Below are positions 16,814 to 24,921 of a DNA stretch of 29,580 nucleotides, one piece after another. Positions within the stretch are counted from its first letter, which is position 1; the number at the start of each line of letters is the position of its first letter. The DNA is from Segatella salivae DSM 15606. Its GTDB lineage: Bacteria; Bacteroidota; Bacteroidia; Bacteroidales; Bacteroidaceae. The stretch covers positions 1,563,117-1,592,696 of the forward strand of contig NZ_GL629647.1 of NCBI RefSeq assembly GCF_000185845.1, written 5' to 3'. The position numbers were made by a program, and so were the translations under genes. The notes below the pieces were generated by a model. That model was not told where the DNA came from, ran no database searches, and saw only the letters and a list, made by a program, of their open reading frames with translations.

Positions 16814-18205
16814 ATGATGCTGAAGATTCTTCTCAAATTATGGTGGATACAGAAGCGAAGAACGTTTGATTGGAAGCGTTTAGGCCTCTTTATCTATATG
16901 ATGTTGTGTGTTATTGTGGGCCTATGTGCAGGCTATTGGCAGGCAGGAGGTGAGCTTGACCAACTCACTTCGCGAGGCGAGATGGGGCTAATCATAGTTC
17001 CATTTGTCGTGATTTTGTCTCCTTTTGAGCTATGGATGAAGTTGCTCTTAAAGACAGATGCCGCAGGAATGGATGACTATTTGCGCTCCAAACCCATTCC
17101 AAAGGCCACATGGAATCACTTTCTGCTCGTGACGAATCTTGTTGATTATCTCAATTGGTTCATTCCCGTCATGGTGCTGATCATAGGCAAGACGCTCATG
17201 CCGATAGGCTATGCACTTCTTGCTTTCTGCCTATCTCTGACACAAAACTTTGCAGACGGCTTGATGATTACAGGCATTAGAAAGGCTCAAGGATGGGAAT
17301 ACAAGCTGCCATTATGGTTGATGCTGCTCTTCTACTATTGCATTTCAGCGCTCTTTATGATATTTTTCATGCACTGGTTAGGCGCCATCGGCAGCACCAT
17401 TGCATGGTTTTTTATCACTTTAGGCTTTGGAATTAGCATCTATGCCTACCTTTGTTACGTCAAACATTACAACGAACAACGCAGTCAAACCTCAAAGGTG
17501 GGTCGCATTGGAGGCTCATCTCTCTTCAGTATGGAGTATATTTCACTGCTTCGTTCAAAGCGATTGCTCAGGGGAGAACTACTACTTTTGGGCATCATGT
17601 CAGTGCAAGCATACATAAGAAGCATGGGAATAGACCCTGATAATGACTTAAATGGGGGTGAAGGCATATATGTTTTTATGACTATTATGTTCTCTTCGCT
17701 CATCTTAGGACAATGGGTTTTCTCCATAGAAGGTAACTTCTTTCACGGACTTATGACGAAACCCATCTCGGTTTTCGACATGCTTTGGCGGAAGTTTTGG
17801 TTCTTTATCCTTCTAAATCTAACGGCAACTCTGCTGCTTGTTCCAGGCATATTCTTAGGCTATTGGTCACCACTGATGGTGTTATCTGCCTTTATTTTCT
17901 GTGCAGGAATAAACCTTTTATACATGCCAACAAGTCTTTTCTCAAAGCGAATAGACCTCTTTAGCTCAGCATTCTTCAACTATCAAGGAGCCAGTATGGG
18001 TGTAAATGTCTATGCGTTTGTTACCATCATCCCGATTATTATCTATAGTTGCCTCATCGTTTTCATTGACAACACGCTCATTGTTGATGCAATTCTCTCG
18101 GCTATCGGTTTGACAATGCTGGCTTTTTCGCGCCCATTTATCCAATGGGTAGCCCATCGTTTCATGGCTAAAAAATACAAACGAATGGAGGATTTCATGA
18201 AGTAA
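16814..18205 (+). CDS. DUF5687 family ABC transporter permease
   Basis: This 463-residue integral membrane protein has about ten to twelve hydrophobic segments, for example around residues 22-42, 54-72, 105-135, 165-215 and several near the C terminus. The N-terminal WWIQKRRTFDWKR and the FVVILSPFELWMKLLLKTDAAGMDDYLRSKPIP region match the DUF5687 family, which I know as the membrane half of a Bacteroidota ABC exporter. It is followed 146 bp later by an ABC ATPase gene, its likely partner. The substrate is unknown. In the intervening 146 bp I see no strong promoter and no clear terminator. Confidence 0.8.
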   Translation: MMLKILLKLWWIQKRRTFDWKRLGLFIYMMLCVIVGLCAGYWQAGGELDQLTSRGEMGLIIVPFVVILSPFELWMKLLLKTDAAGMDDYLRSKPIPKATWNHFLLVTNLVDYLNWFIPVMVLIIGKTLMPIGYALLAFCLSLTQNFADGLMITGIRKAQGWEYKLPLWLMLLFYYCISALFMIFFMHWLGAIGSTIAWFFITLGFGISIYAYLCYVKHYNEQRSQTSKVGRIGGSSLFSMEYISLLRSKRLLRGELLLLGIMSVQAYIRSMGIDPDNDLNGGEGIYVFMTIMFSSLILGQWVFSIEGNFFHGLMTKPISVFDMLWRKFWFFILLNLTATLLLVPGIFLGYWSPLMVLSAFIFCAGINLLYMPTSLFSKRIDLFSSAFFNYQGASMGVNVYAFVTIIPIIIYSCLIVFIDNTLIVDAILSAIGLTMLAFSRPFIQWVAHRFMAKKYKRMEDFMK

Positions 18206-18351
18206 ACAGCACAATCTGTCCTTTTCCAGGAGAGAAGAAGTGCCTTATGGTATTCCCAAAAGAAGGAGAACAGACTCCAAAGTCTACCCTCTTTTTGAAG
18301 CGTTTGCATGAGTTGAGGTTATTATAAACTACAAAATATGAATTAAACAAC

Positions 18352-19053
18352 ATGGATATAGAAATCAAAGACCTAAAAAAGGTGTATGGAACTCACACCG
18401 TTGTCGACATTCCTACACTCGACATACACAGCGGAGAGCTTGTAGGTCTCGTTGGAAATAATGGGGCTGGCAAGACAACCCTCATGCGATTGATACTCGA
18501 CTTGATTCAAGCCACCGAAGGATATGTTATGAGCAATGGCATGAAAGTAAACGAAAGTGAAGCTTGGAAGCAATATACAGGCTCGTTTATTGACGGCCGT
18601 TTCCTCATCGACTTCTACACTCCAGAGGAATATTTCACCTTTATTGGCAATGTATATGGCTTGAGTAAGGACACGATTGATGAGCGGTTGGCAGCTTATA
18701 GCATTCTAATGCACGATGAAATCCTGGGTACTAAGAAGTATATTCGTGACTTTTCAGAAGGCAACCGACAAAAGATTGGCATCATAGGTGCAATGCTTAT
18801 CCACCCGAAAGTACTTATTTTGGATGAGCCTTTCAATTATCTTGACCCGTCATCTCAAATCCATATTGCCAAGATGATACACACTTTCTGTCAAGAAACG
18901 GGGGCAACCGTCATCCTGTCAAGCCATAATCTAAACTTTGTTTCAGACATTTCATCTCGTATTCTGCTGTTGGAAAAGGGACAACTCATCAAGGATTTGA
19001 ACAACAAAGAAGGTGAAGCGATGACCGAACTTGAGGCTTATTTCGGGGCATAA
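18352..19053 (+). CDS. ABC transporter ATP-binding protein
   Basis: This 233-residue nucleotide-binding subunit powers an ABC transporter, most likely with the DUF5687 permease encoded upstream. Walker A is GNNGAGKTT (35-43 with Lys41), the Q-loop is replaced by the GSFIDGRFLIDFYTPEEY region typical of exporter-type subunits, the signature is SEGNRQ (135-140) in place of LSGGQ, Walker B is VLILDEP (154-160) and the switch histidine is His192 (SSHN). No transmembrane segment is present, so it sits on the inner face of the membrane. A degenerate signature is common in this two-component exporter class. Confidence 0.93.
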   Translation: MDIEIKDLKKVYGTHTVVDIPTLDIHSGELVGLVGNNGAGKTTLMRLILDLIQATEGYVMSNGMKVNESEAWKQYTGSFIDGRFLIDFYTPEEYFTFIGNVYGLSKDTIDERLAAYSILMHDEILGTKKYIRDFSEGNRQKIGIIGAMLIHPKVLILDEPFNYLDPSSQIHIAKMIHTFCQETGATVILSSHNLNFVSDISSRILLLEKGQLIKDLNNKEGEAMTELEAYFGA

Positions 19054-19108
19054 AAGGCGATATTATTGCACAATGTGCTGCACATCGTTGCTCAAAAAGG
19101 CATTGCAA

Positions 19109-19831
19109 TTAATACAATTCCTTTAATACCTGCAAGGATTTCAGTTCAGGAAACTTTGGAATATGCAGTTGATAATAGGTTAAAACGATATCACAAAAGC
19201 GGTTTCTATCAGCACGTGACATCTTAAAAAGGTGCATATTGGCATAGTCCATGCGTGAAAATGTGGCAACAAGTGAGGCATCTTGCGAAGAAAGAAAATC
19301 GTGATGAGACGGCAATGTGCTTGTAAAACAACCATTACGCATATCAAAACAACACCCTTCTTCATAATCTTCGAGGTTGGGATAGAAGCCAAGAAAGCGC
19401 AATAAATGAACGATATATACGAGGTGAAAGTTAGAAAACCCTGTGTCACATCGGTCAAGCCATTCGATGCTTGAAACGATATAATTGAACAGATGAGTAT
19501 TCTCCTGCTCGCCATGTGTGGCATAAGAAGTCAGTTCGGCAAGGAAAAAACAAATCGAAAGCTTAAGCGGTTCAAAAGGTATTGAGCCAAACGGATAGGC
19601 AATCCCTACGTTGTTGAACGTCTGAATGTTTGTCTTTTGCCGATAATCATATTCGATTTCAAGCACAGAAAAAGGCTGAAAATATTGCTTTTTAATCTTT
19701 GCTTTCGGTGAGTTTACAATGCGAACAGCAAACGATATGCGTCCCTGTTGCTCGGTAAACACATCAACCATCAGCTTGTTTTCACCGAATTTAAATGCAT
19801 GAAGCACTATAGCCTTCGTTTTCATCAACAT
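19109..19831 (-). CDS. recO: DNA repair protein RecO
   Basis: RecO helps RecA load onto SSB-coated single-stranded DNA in the RecFOR recombination pathway. From the preferred ATG at 19831 the protein has 240 residues. The N-terminal OB-fold begins MLMKTKAIVLHAFKFGENKL and contains VFTEQQGRISF; the C-terminal helical region includes FHLVYIVHLLRFLGFYPNL. The frame is open 42 bp further upstream to an ATG at 19873, but that extension (a Phe/Leu-rich stretch) does not resemble RecO and contains a TAACTTTG promoter box. The zinc-finger cysteines of some RecO proteins appear reduced to a CCFDMRNGC stretch. It is convergent with the ABC ATPase and divergent from tRNA-Glu. Confidence 0.9.
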   Translation of the reverse strand: MLMKTKAIVLHAFKFGENKLMVDVFTEQQGRISFAVRIVNSPKAKIKKQYFQPFSVLEIEYDYRQKTNIQTFNNVGIAYPFGSIPFEPLKLSICFFLAELTSYATHGEQENTHLFNYIVSSIEWLDRCDTGFSNFHLVYIVHLLRFLGFYPNLEDYEEGCCFDMRNGCFTSTLPSHHDFLSSQDASLVATFSRMDYANMHLFKMSRADRNRFCDIVLTYYQLHIPKFPELKSLQVLKELY

Positions 19832-19837
19832 AGATGA

Positions 19838-19868
19838 CAAAGTTACATGAAAAAGATGAAAAAACAAC
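19838..19868 (-). promoter_or_regulatory. Promoter of recO, abutting the start codon
   Basis: On the minus strand GTTG (19868-19865) and TAACTTTG (19845-19838) are separated by 19 bp. The -7 box ends 6 bp before the recO ATG at 19831, so the transcript would be leaderless or nearly so. Confidence 0.55.
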
Positions 19869-19895
19869 CCCATTTGAAAAATATTTCAAGAAAAG

Positions 19896-19927
19896 TTTGG
19901 TTGATTCAAAAATTAACGCTAACTTTG
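19896..19927 (+). promoter_or_regulatory. Promoter of the tRNA-Glu/rpsT unit
   Basis: TTTG at 19896-19899 and TAACTTTG at 19920-19927, 20 bp apart, match the Bacteroidota housekeeping consensus exactly. The start would fall about 17 bp before the tRNA. Confidence 0.8.
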
Positions 19928-19947
19928 CACCCGCAAAATAGCCACAT

Positions 19948-20019
19948 GGTCCCTTCGTCTATCGGTTAGGACGAGAGATTTTCATTCTCTAAAGAGCAGT
20001 TCGACTCTGCTAGGGACTA
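19948..20019 (+). tRNA. tRNA-Glu (anticodon TTC)
   Basis: A full cloverleaf can be drawn over 72 nt. Acceptor GGTCCCT pairs with AGGGACT (a G-U pair at position 1-72), the D-arm is GTCT/GGAC, the anticodon arm is AGAGA-TTTTCAT-TCTCT with TTC in the loop, and the T-arm is AGCAG-TTCGACT-CTGCT. The discriminator is A. CCA is not encoded. It is probably co-transcribed with rpsT, which starts 30 bp downstream. Confidence 0.96.
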
Positions 20020-20049
20020 CAAGTAAAATAAAATAGAAGGAAACAGAAG

Positions 20050-20304
20050 ATGGCAAATCACAAATCATCAGTCAAAAGAATACGTCAGACAAAGACAAGA
20101 ACGTTGCATAATAAGTACTATGCTAAGACGATGCGTAACGCTCTTCGTAAGCTTCGCACGCTTTCTGACAAGGAAGAAGCACTTAAGTTGTACCCAGTTG
20201 TACAGAAGATGCTCGACAAGTTGGCAAAGAACAACATCATTCATGCAAATAAAGCTGCTAACCTTAAGTCTGGTTTAGCTCTACATATCAATAAGCTCGG
20301 CTAA
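20050..20304 (+). CDS. rpsT: Small ribosomal subunit protein bS20
   Basis: This 84-residue basic helical protein binds 16S rRNA early in 30S assembly. The start MANHKSSVKRIRQTKTR is the S20 signature, and the NIIHANKAANLKSGLALHIN C terminus is equally typical. A purine-rich GAAGGAAACAG lies just before the ATG. It follows tRNA-Glu with no promoter between them and ends in a strong hairpin terminator, so the tRNA and the ribosomal protein form one transcription unit. Confidence 0.98.
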   Translation: MANHKSSVKRIRQTKTRTLHNKYYAKTMRNALRKLRTLSDKEEALKLYPVVQKMLDKLAKNNIIHANKAANLKSGLALHINKLG

Positions 20305-20327
20305 TCAAGCAAGGCTTATTTATAGAT

Positions 20328-20361
20328 AAAGGTCGTAATTCCAAGGGGAATTGCGACCTTT
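20328..20361 (+). terminator. Rho-independent terminator after rpsT
   Basis: AAAGGTCGTAATTCC (20328-20342) pairs with GGAATTGCGACCTTT (20347-20361) around a 4-nt loop, with one G-U pair, 24 bp after the rpsT stop. The run after it (ATTTGTTTAT) is T-rich. Confidence 0.85.
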
Positions 20362-20366
20362 ATTTG

Positions 20367-20877
20367 TTTATAAAAGTATAGTGTTGGGACAACAAAAGAC
20401 TGAAAAACACGATAGAAAGCATATCAAAATCGACTTTTGTAAGCACGCTATTGCATAGCAATATCATCTCATTAACGCTATAAAGGGAGAGCAACAAAGC
20501 CTCAACAGCAGTCCTTTTATGGAGGAAAGAGAGAGAAACAAAGCCTCTCCCCCAGCCCTTTGCTTTCCTCGTTTCGCAAGCTTCACGAACAGCGACCTAT
20601 GGTTCCCCGAAGAGGGAGGGGAGTGGTTAGTCGTGAAAATGAAGGGGATTGTTTGCGGCTTAATTAGAAGTGTTGACATTGTTAATAATTAAGAGCAAAC
20701 TGATTTGAGGCAAATCATCGTGCAAAATAAAGCATTTCATCGTGCAAAAGAAGGCACTTTATCGCGTAATATGACGCATTTTGCATCACGATTCAACACT
20801 TTTTTGCAGTAGTTTTCATTCATCATGAAATTCAACTTATAACACCTTATCCATTAAAATATTTTAGCGCATAAAAG
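20367..20877. other. Repeat-bearing intergenic region upstream of gyrB
   Basis: Together with the gyrB promoter this is a 570-bp gap without a credible gene. Most of it (20495-20797) is the third composite repeat element. The stretch 20367-20494 holds nothing I recognise. Confidence 0.75.
20495..20797 (+). repeat. Composite 22-bp repeat element, copy 3, with 44-bp expansion
   Basis: C-rich units CAAAGCCTC... occur at 20495 and again at 20539, exactly 44 bp apart. The arm continues to GTTAG at 20626. Compared with copy 2, AGCC-to-GTTAG is 84 bp rather than 40, an excess of exactly 44 bp (two units). After an 84-bp spacer come the 22-bp units: unit 0 at 20688, then 20710, 20732, 20754 and 20776, each of the last four beginning GCA. 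Confidence 0.85.
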
Positions 20878-20909
20878 TTTCACTATCTCTTAGTTTTTTA
20901 GTATCTTTG
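20878..20909 (+). promoter_or_regulatory. Promoter of gyrB
   Basis: TTTC at 20878-20881 and TATCTTTG at 20902-20909 are separated by 20 bp, one mismatch from the TTTG/TAnnTTTG consensus. The leader would be about 22 nt. Confidence 0.7.
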
Positions 20910-20934
20910 CAATTAAATCACATTCTAAGAATAA

Positions 20935-22905
20935 ATGGCAGAAAATCAAAACTCCGAGGCAAATTATTCCGCCTCGAATATCCAAGTCCTTGAAGGCCTT
21001 GAAGCTGTTCGAAAGCGTCCAGCCATGTACATTGGCGACATTAGTGAGAAGGGACTTCACCATCTTATTAACGAGACAGTGGATAACTCTATCGACGAAG
21101 CAATGGCAGGTTACTGCACAGATGTTGAGATTACGCTCAACGAAGACGGTTCCGTCACGGTAGAAGACAATGGTCGTGGTATCCCCGTTGATGAGCATAA
21201 GAAACTCCATAAGTCTGCACTTGAGGTGGTAATGACCGTACTTCACGCTGGAGGTAAGTTCGATAAAGGCTCTTATAAGGTAAGCGGTGGTCTGCATGGT
21301 GTGGGTGTTAGTTGTGTAAACGCACTTTCTACTCACATGCTTTCTCAGGTATTTCGCGACGGAAAGATATATCAACAAGAATACGAAAAGGGTAAACCGC
21401 TCTACCCAGTAAAGGTGGTTGGCGAGACAACTAAACGCGGAACACGCCAACAATTCTGGCCCGATCCCACCATTTTCACTACAACGACTTACAAATGGGA
21501 TATAGTTGCCAGCCGAATGAGAGAGCTTGCATATCTTAATGCGGGTATACGCATCACACTAACAGATATGCGTCATGACGAAGAAGGCAAGATTCGACAG
21601 GAGGTTTTCCATGCAAAAGACGGACTGAAAGAGTTTGTTCGCTACGTAGATCGCCATCGCACACACCTCTTTGACGATGTGATTTATCTGAAAACTGAAA
21701 AGCAAGGCATCCCAATTGAAGTGGCAATTATGTATAACACGGACTATTCGGAGAACATCCATAGCTATGTTAACAACATCAATACCATTGAAGGAGGTAC
21801 CCATTTAACGGGTTTCCGCGCTGCTTTAACACGTACTTTGAAAGCGTATGCAGACGCTGAACCAACCATTGCAAAGCAGATTGAGAAGGCAAAGATAGAG
21901 ATTGCCGGTGAAGACTTCCGCGAAGGACTCACTGCTGTGATATCCATTAAGGTGGCAGAGCCCCAGTTTGAGGGACAAACTAAAACCAAATTGGGTAACA
22001 GTGAGGTTTCAGGTGCCGTACAACAAGCCGTTGGTGAGGCGCTGTCAAACTACTTAGAGGAACATCCTATCGAAGCAAAGAAGATATGCGAAAAGGTTGT
22101 TTTGGCCGCCACTGCACGCATTGCAGCTCGCAAAGCACGTGAAAGCGTTCAGCGAAAGAACGTCATGACAGGTGGTGGTTTGCCTGGAAAGCTGGCCGAT
22201 TGCTCTAATAAAGACCCCAAGGAATGTGAGATATTCCTCGTCGAGGGAGATTCAGCGGGAGGATCAGCAAAGCAGGGTCGCGACCGTTATACACAAGCAA
22301 TCCTTCCATTAAGAGGTAAGATTCTCAACGTGGAGAAAGTGCAATGGCATCGTGTTTTCGAAGCAGAATCTGTGATGAATATCATCCAAAGTATCGGTGT
22401 TCGCTTTGGAGTTGAGGGCGAAGATGACCGAGAAGCCAACATCGATAAACTGCGTTATGACAAGATTATCATTATGACCGATGCCGATGTCGATGGTTCT
22501 CACATCGACACGCTTATCATGACACTCTTCTATCGCTTTATGCCGAAGGTAATAGAAGACGGACATCTCTACATCGCTACACCTCCTTTATATAAGTGTA
22601 CCTATAAGAAAGTCAGTGAATATTGCTACACAGAACAGCAACGTCAGGCTTTCATTGATAAGTATGTTGACGGAAAAGAGGACGACAAGGGACTGCACAC
22701 ACAACGTTATAAAGGTTTAGGTGAGATGAATCCCGAGCAACTTTGGGAGACAACTATGGACCCAAAATCACGTCTGTTGAAACAAGTGACCATTCAAAAT
22801 GCAGCAGAGGCTGATGAAATCTTCTCCATGTTAATGGGTGACGACGTTGAACCTCGCCGCGAATTCATAGAACAAAACGCTACGTATGCAAACATTGATG
22901 CTTAA
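20935..22905 (+). CDS. gyrB: DNA gyrase subunit B
   Basis: GyrB (656 residues) is the ATPase and Toprim subunit of gyrase, which introduces negative supercoils with GyrA. The N-terminal GHKL ATPase has the ETVDNSIDEAMAGYC helix with the Mg-binding Asn, then DNGRGIPV and GGLHGVGVSCVNAL. The transducer domain follows. The Toprim domain carries EGDSAGG (Glu437) and the metal-binding DADVDGSHI. The C terminus contains the QRYKGLGEMNPEQLWETTMDP signature (split here as QRYKGLGEMN and PEQLWETTMDP). The length lacks the extra insertion of the E. coli protein, as in other Bacteroidota. It is monocistronic with a hairpin terminator after the stop. Confidence 0.97.
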   Translation: MAENQNSEANYSASNIQVLEGLEAVRKRPAMYIGDISEKGLHHLINETVDNSIDEAMAGYCTDVEITLNEDGSVTVEDNGRGIPVDEHKKLHKSALEVVMTVLHAGGKFDKGSYKVSGGLHGVGVSCVNALSTHMLSQVFRDGKIYQQEYEKGKPLYPVKVVGETTKRGTRQQFWPDPTIFTTTTYKWDIVASRMRELAYLNAGIRITLTDMRHDEEGKIRQEVFHAKDGLKEFVRYVDRHRTHLFDDVIYLKTEKQGIPIEVAIMYNTDYSENIHSYVNNINTIEGGTHLTGFRAALTRTLKAYADAEPTIAKQIEKAKIEIAGEDFREGLTAVISIKVAEPQFEGQTKTKLGNSEVSGAVQQAVGEALSNYLEEHPIEAKKICEKVVLAATARIAARKARESVQRKNVMTGGGLPGKLADCSNKDPKECEIFLVEGDSAGGSAKQGRDRYTQAILPLRGKILNVEKVQWHRVFEAESVMNIIQSIGVRFGVEGEDDREANIDKLRYDKIIIMTDADVDGSHIDTLIMTLFYRFMPKVIEDGHLYIATPPLYKCTYKKVSEYCYTEQQRQAFIDKYVDGKEDDKGLHTQRYKGLGEMNPEQLWETTMDPKSRLLKQVTIQNAAEADEIFSMLMGDDVEPRREFIEQNATYANIDA

Positions 22906-22935
22906 CATTTGATAGGTATCAACAACTCATAGCTC

Positions 22936-22966
22936 CCTCTCCTCCTTGCAGGAGGGGGATTTTTAA
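22936..22966 (+). terminator. Terminator hairpin after gyrB
   Basis: CCCTCTCCT (22936-22944) pairs with AGGAGGGGG (22951-22959) around a 6-nt loop, with one G-U pair, followed by A and a T-run. It ends within about 10 bp of the next start codon. Confidence 0.8.
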
Positions 22967-22974
22967 TTTCTGAT

Positions 22975-23904
22975 ATGGCAAAATTCGTATTAGGTTTCCT
23001 CTTGTTTTTGCAGACGCTTTGCCTGCAAGCACAAGACTTTCTGCCACGATGGATTGGCACACCTGTACCTGATTCCACCTCACAAGTGTGGTTTCGGCAG
23101 ACCTATCATTATGCCATCAGACCACGATTCGCAATGCTTGAGGTTACAACGACAGGCTATTTTGACCTCTATATCAATGGTTATAATGTGTCGACTGACG
23201 TCAGAATGCCTTATCGTGAGCATCAAAATGACGACCATCCTATAAGTCTTTGTTTTAACGTTACACGCTTTTTGCAGAACGGAGACAATACGATTGGCGT
23301 GTGGTTTAGTCCCACCTATCCCCATATCCAGCCCAAACAGATAGCTATTTCCCTTTATGGAAGAACATCAGACGACCAACCTTTCAATCTCGTTGCAGAC
23401 AGTAGTTGGCTCTGTCGAAAGGCAAACATAAGATTAGATACAACACTTGATGAAGTGTTTGATGCACCTGATGAGAGTCAATCGCAATGGAACATGGATG
23501 AATTTGCACCTGCTTGCTGGACTGGAGCTATTGAAATAAAGCCCGAAGGATATCAACCCGTTGAACAAAGGAAGGTTGCTTATCAAGCCGAATGTATCAA
23601 AAAGGTTCTACTTCCAGCCTATTATGTGGCAGAAGGTGACACTACTTGTTATGAGTTTAACACCGGATTCGAGGGCTATGTGCGTGTAACCATGCGCGAT
23701 GCTCACGTGAAAGAACAACTCAATATCAATGGATTGGGCTATCAATGTGACGGAAAAATGGATGAACAAGCCTATAGAAAATTCACCCGACGCACGTTTA
23801 GAAACGTTTGGATTACAGGCAATTCATGGTTCCAAAACAGTCAGATTCAACGCTTAGAAGGCATTGAAACCGGCACACATCTACACCTAAGTTGGAGTGA
23901 ATAG
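22975..23904 (+). CDS. Secreted protein resembling the N-terminal domain of GH78 rhamnosidases
   Basis: This 309-residue exported protein (signal peptide about 1-20) is a beta-sandwich candidate. Segments such as VWFRQTYHYAIRPRFAMLEV, TTGYFDLYINGYNV and the CFNVTRFLQNGDNTIGVWFSPTY region resemble the N-terminal carbohydrate-binding-like domain seen in GH78 alpha-L-rhamnosidases. The catalytic (alpha/alpha)6 domain is absent; the frame ends with a normal stop and nothing resembling it follows. A truncated or repurposed accessory domain is therefore likely. It begins only about 10 bp after the gyrB terminator and has no TAnnTTTG box, so expression may depend on read-through. Function unknown. 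Confidence 0.65.
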   Translation: MAKFVLGFLLFLQTLCLQAQDFLPRWIGTPVPDSTSQVWFRQTYHYAIRPRFAMLEVTTTGYFDLYINGYNVSTDVRMPYREHQNDDHPISLCFNVTRFLQNGDNTIGVWFSPTYPHIQPKQIAISLYGRTSDDQPFNLVADSSWLCRKANIRLDTTLDEVFDAPDESQSQWNMDEFAPACWTGAIEIKPEGYQPVEQRKVAYQAECIKKVLLPAYYVAEGDTTCYEFNTGFEGYVRVTMRDAHVKEQLNINGLGYQCDGKMDEQAYRKFTRRTFRNVWITGNSWFQNSQIQRLEGIETGTHLHLSWSE

Positions 23905-23923
23905 ATGCCTTTCTTGTAAAAAA

Positions 23924-23956
23924 TTGATAGAATTCACCACTTTTTCTTTATCTTTG
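23924..23956 (+). promoter_or_regulatory. Promoter of the AraC-family gene
   Basis: TTG at 23924-23926 and TATCTTTG at 23949-23956 are 22 bp apart. The -7 box matches consensus exactly and lies 30 bp before the ATG. Confidence 0.6.
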
Positions 23957-23986
23957 CAGTAAATGATTTAACTATAAAGGCCTTGT

Positions 23987-24850
23987 ATGATAGATTTAAG
24001 CATCGGCTTCTTGCTAAGTTATAACGAAGGAAGCCATATCAATGAAGATCTTCTTTTGGTTAATAACATCGCCGACATGCCATTACCTAACGAGCCAGGT
24101 AAAGTCGATTGTCTCTTCCTTGGCATGTGTACTTCGGGTGTTGGTAAATACACTTTGAACACTGTTGAGTATGTACTTCAGCCACGAGATCTATTGATTG
24201 TCAACCCCGGAGAAGTCACAGATAACTATGAATGGAGTACAGATTTCAAGGGAGTTGGTATTATTATGTCTCGCGATTTCTATCGAGAGGTGGTCTCAAA
24301 TATACACGAATTATCTTCTCTTTTCCTATTCTCGAGGAATCATCCTGTATGCGAACTTGAGATTGATGAAGTTGATACAGTCGGTAAATACTTTAGTATC
24401 ATTAAGCAAAAGCTTGATAACATCGACCATCATTTCCGCGAAGAGACAGTTAAACTGTTGCTCCAGGCGCTCATCTTTGACCTTAGTAACGCCATATTCC
24501 GTATTCAAAAATACGATAAACACATTCCAACGCGCATGGAAAAGATATTCTTTGACTATGTAAAAATGGTCGAAGCGAACTTCCGTTCAGAGCGTCGTGT
24601 CAACTGGTATGCTAAGCAAATGAACATCACTCCTAAGTATTTGTTGGAAGCAGTAAAGACAATTAGTCACCAAACTCCTAACGAATGGATTGATTATTAC
24701 ATGGTACAAGAACTGCGAGTGGCATTAAAGAATTCCGTGAAGAGCATCAAAGAGATTGCTGCTGAGCTTAATTTCCCCAACCAAAGTTTCATGGGAAAAT
24801 ACTTTAAAGACCATGTAGGTGTATCGCCTTCTGCTTATAGAAAACGATAG
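23987..24850 (+). CDS. AraC/XylS family transcriptional regulator
   Basis: This 287-residue DNA-binding protein has a C-terminal double helix-turn-helix (about 190-287). The first HTH covers RRVNWYAKQMNITPKYLLEA, and the second ends in SIKEIAAELNFPNQSFMGKYFKDHVGVSPSAYRK (split as the recognition region NFPNQSFMGKYFK and the family tail GVSPSAYRK). The N-terminal part (1-150) looks like the cupin-type sensing domain of this family, with LQPRDLLIVNPGEV. It has no signal peptide. It has its own promoter and is followed 71 bp later by an outer-membrane-type gene that may be its target or partner. The ligand is unknown. Confidence 0.9.
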   Translation: MIDLSIGFLLSYNEGSHINEDLLLVNNIADMPLPNEPGKVDCLFLGMCTSGVGKYTLNTVEYVLQPRDLLIVNPGEVTDNYEWSTDFKGVGIIMSRDFYREVVSNIHELSSLFLFSRNHPVCELEIDEVDTVGKYFSIIKQKLDNIDHHFREETVKLLLQALIFDLSNAIFRIQKYDKHIPTRMEKIFFDYVKMVEANFRSERRVNWYAKQMNITPKYLLEAVKTISHQTPNEWIDYYMVQELRVALKNSVKSIKEIAAELNFPNQSFMGKYFKDHVGVSPSAYRKR

Positions 24851-24921
24851 GGACAATCCAAAAGAAAGAATAGAACAATAGAAATTTAATCAATTTATAA
24901 TAGTAACGGAAGAGCAAAACA

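Noticed and set aside
19832..19873. Upstream ATG for recO
   Set aside because: The extension overlaps the recO promoter region and does not resemble the RecO OB-fold start.
20890..21453. 187-residue frame on the minus strand
   Set aside because: It lies over the start of gyrB and its promoter and has no recognisable family features; gyrB is certain.
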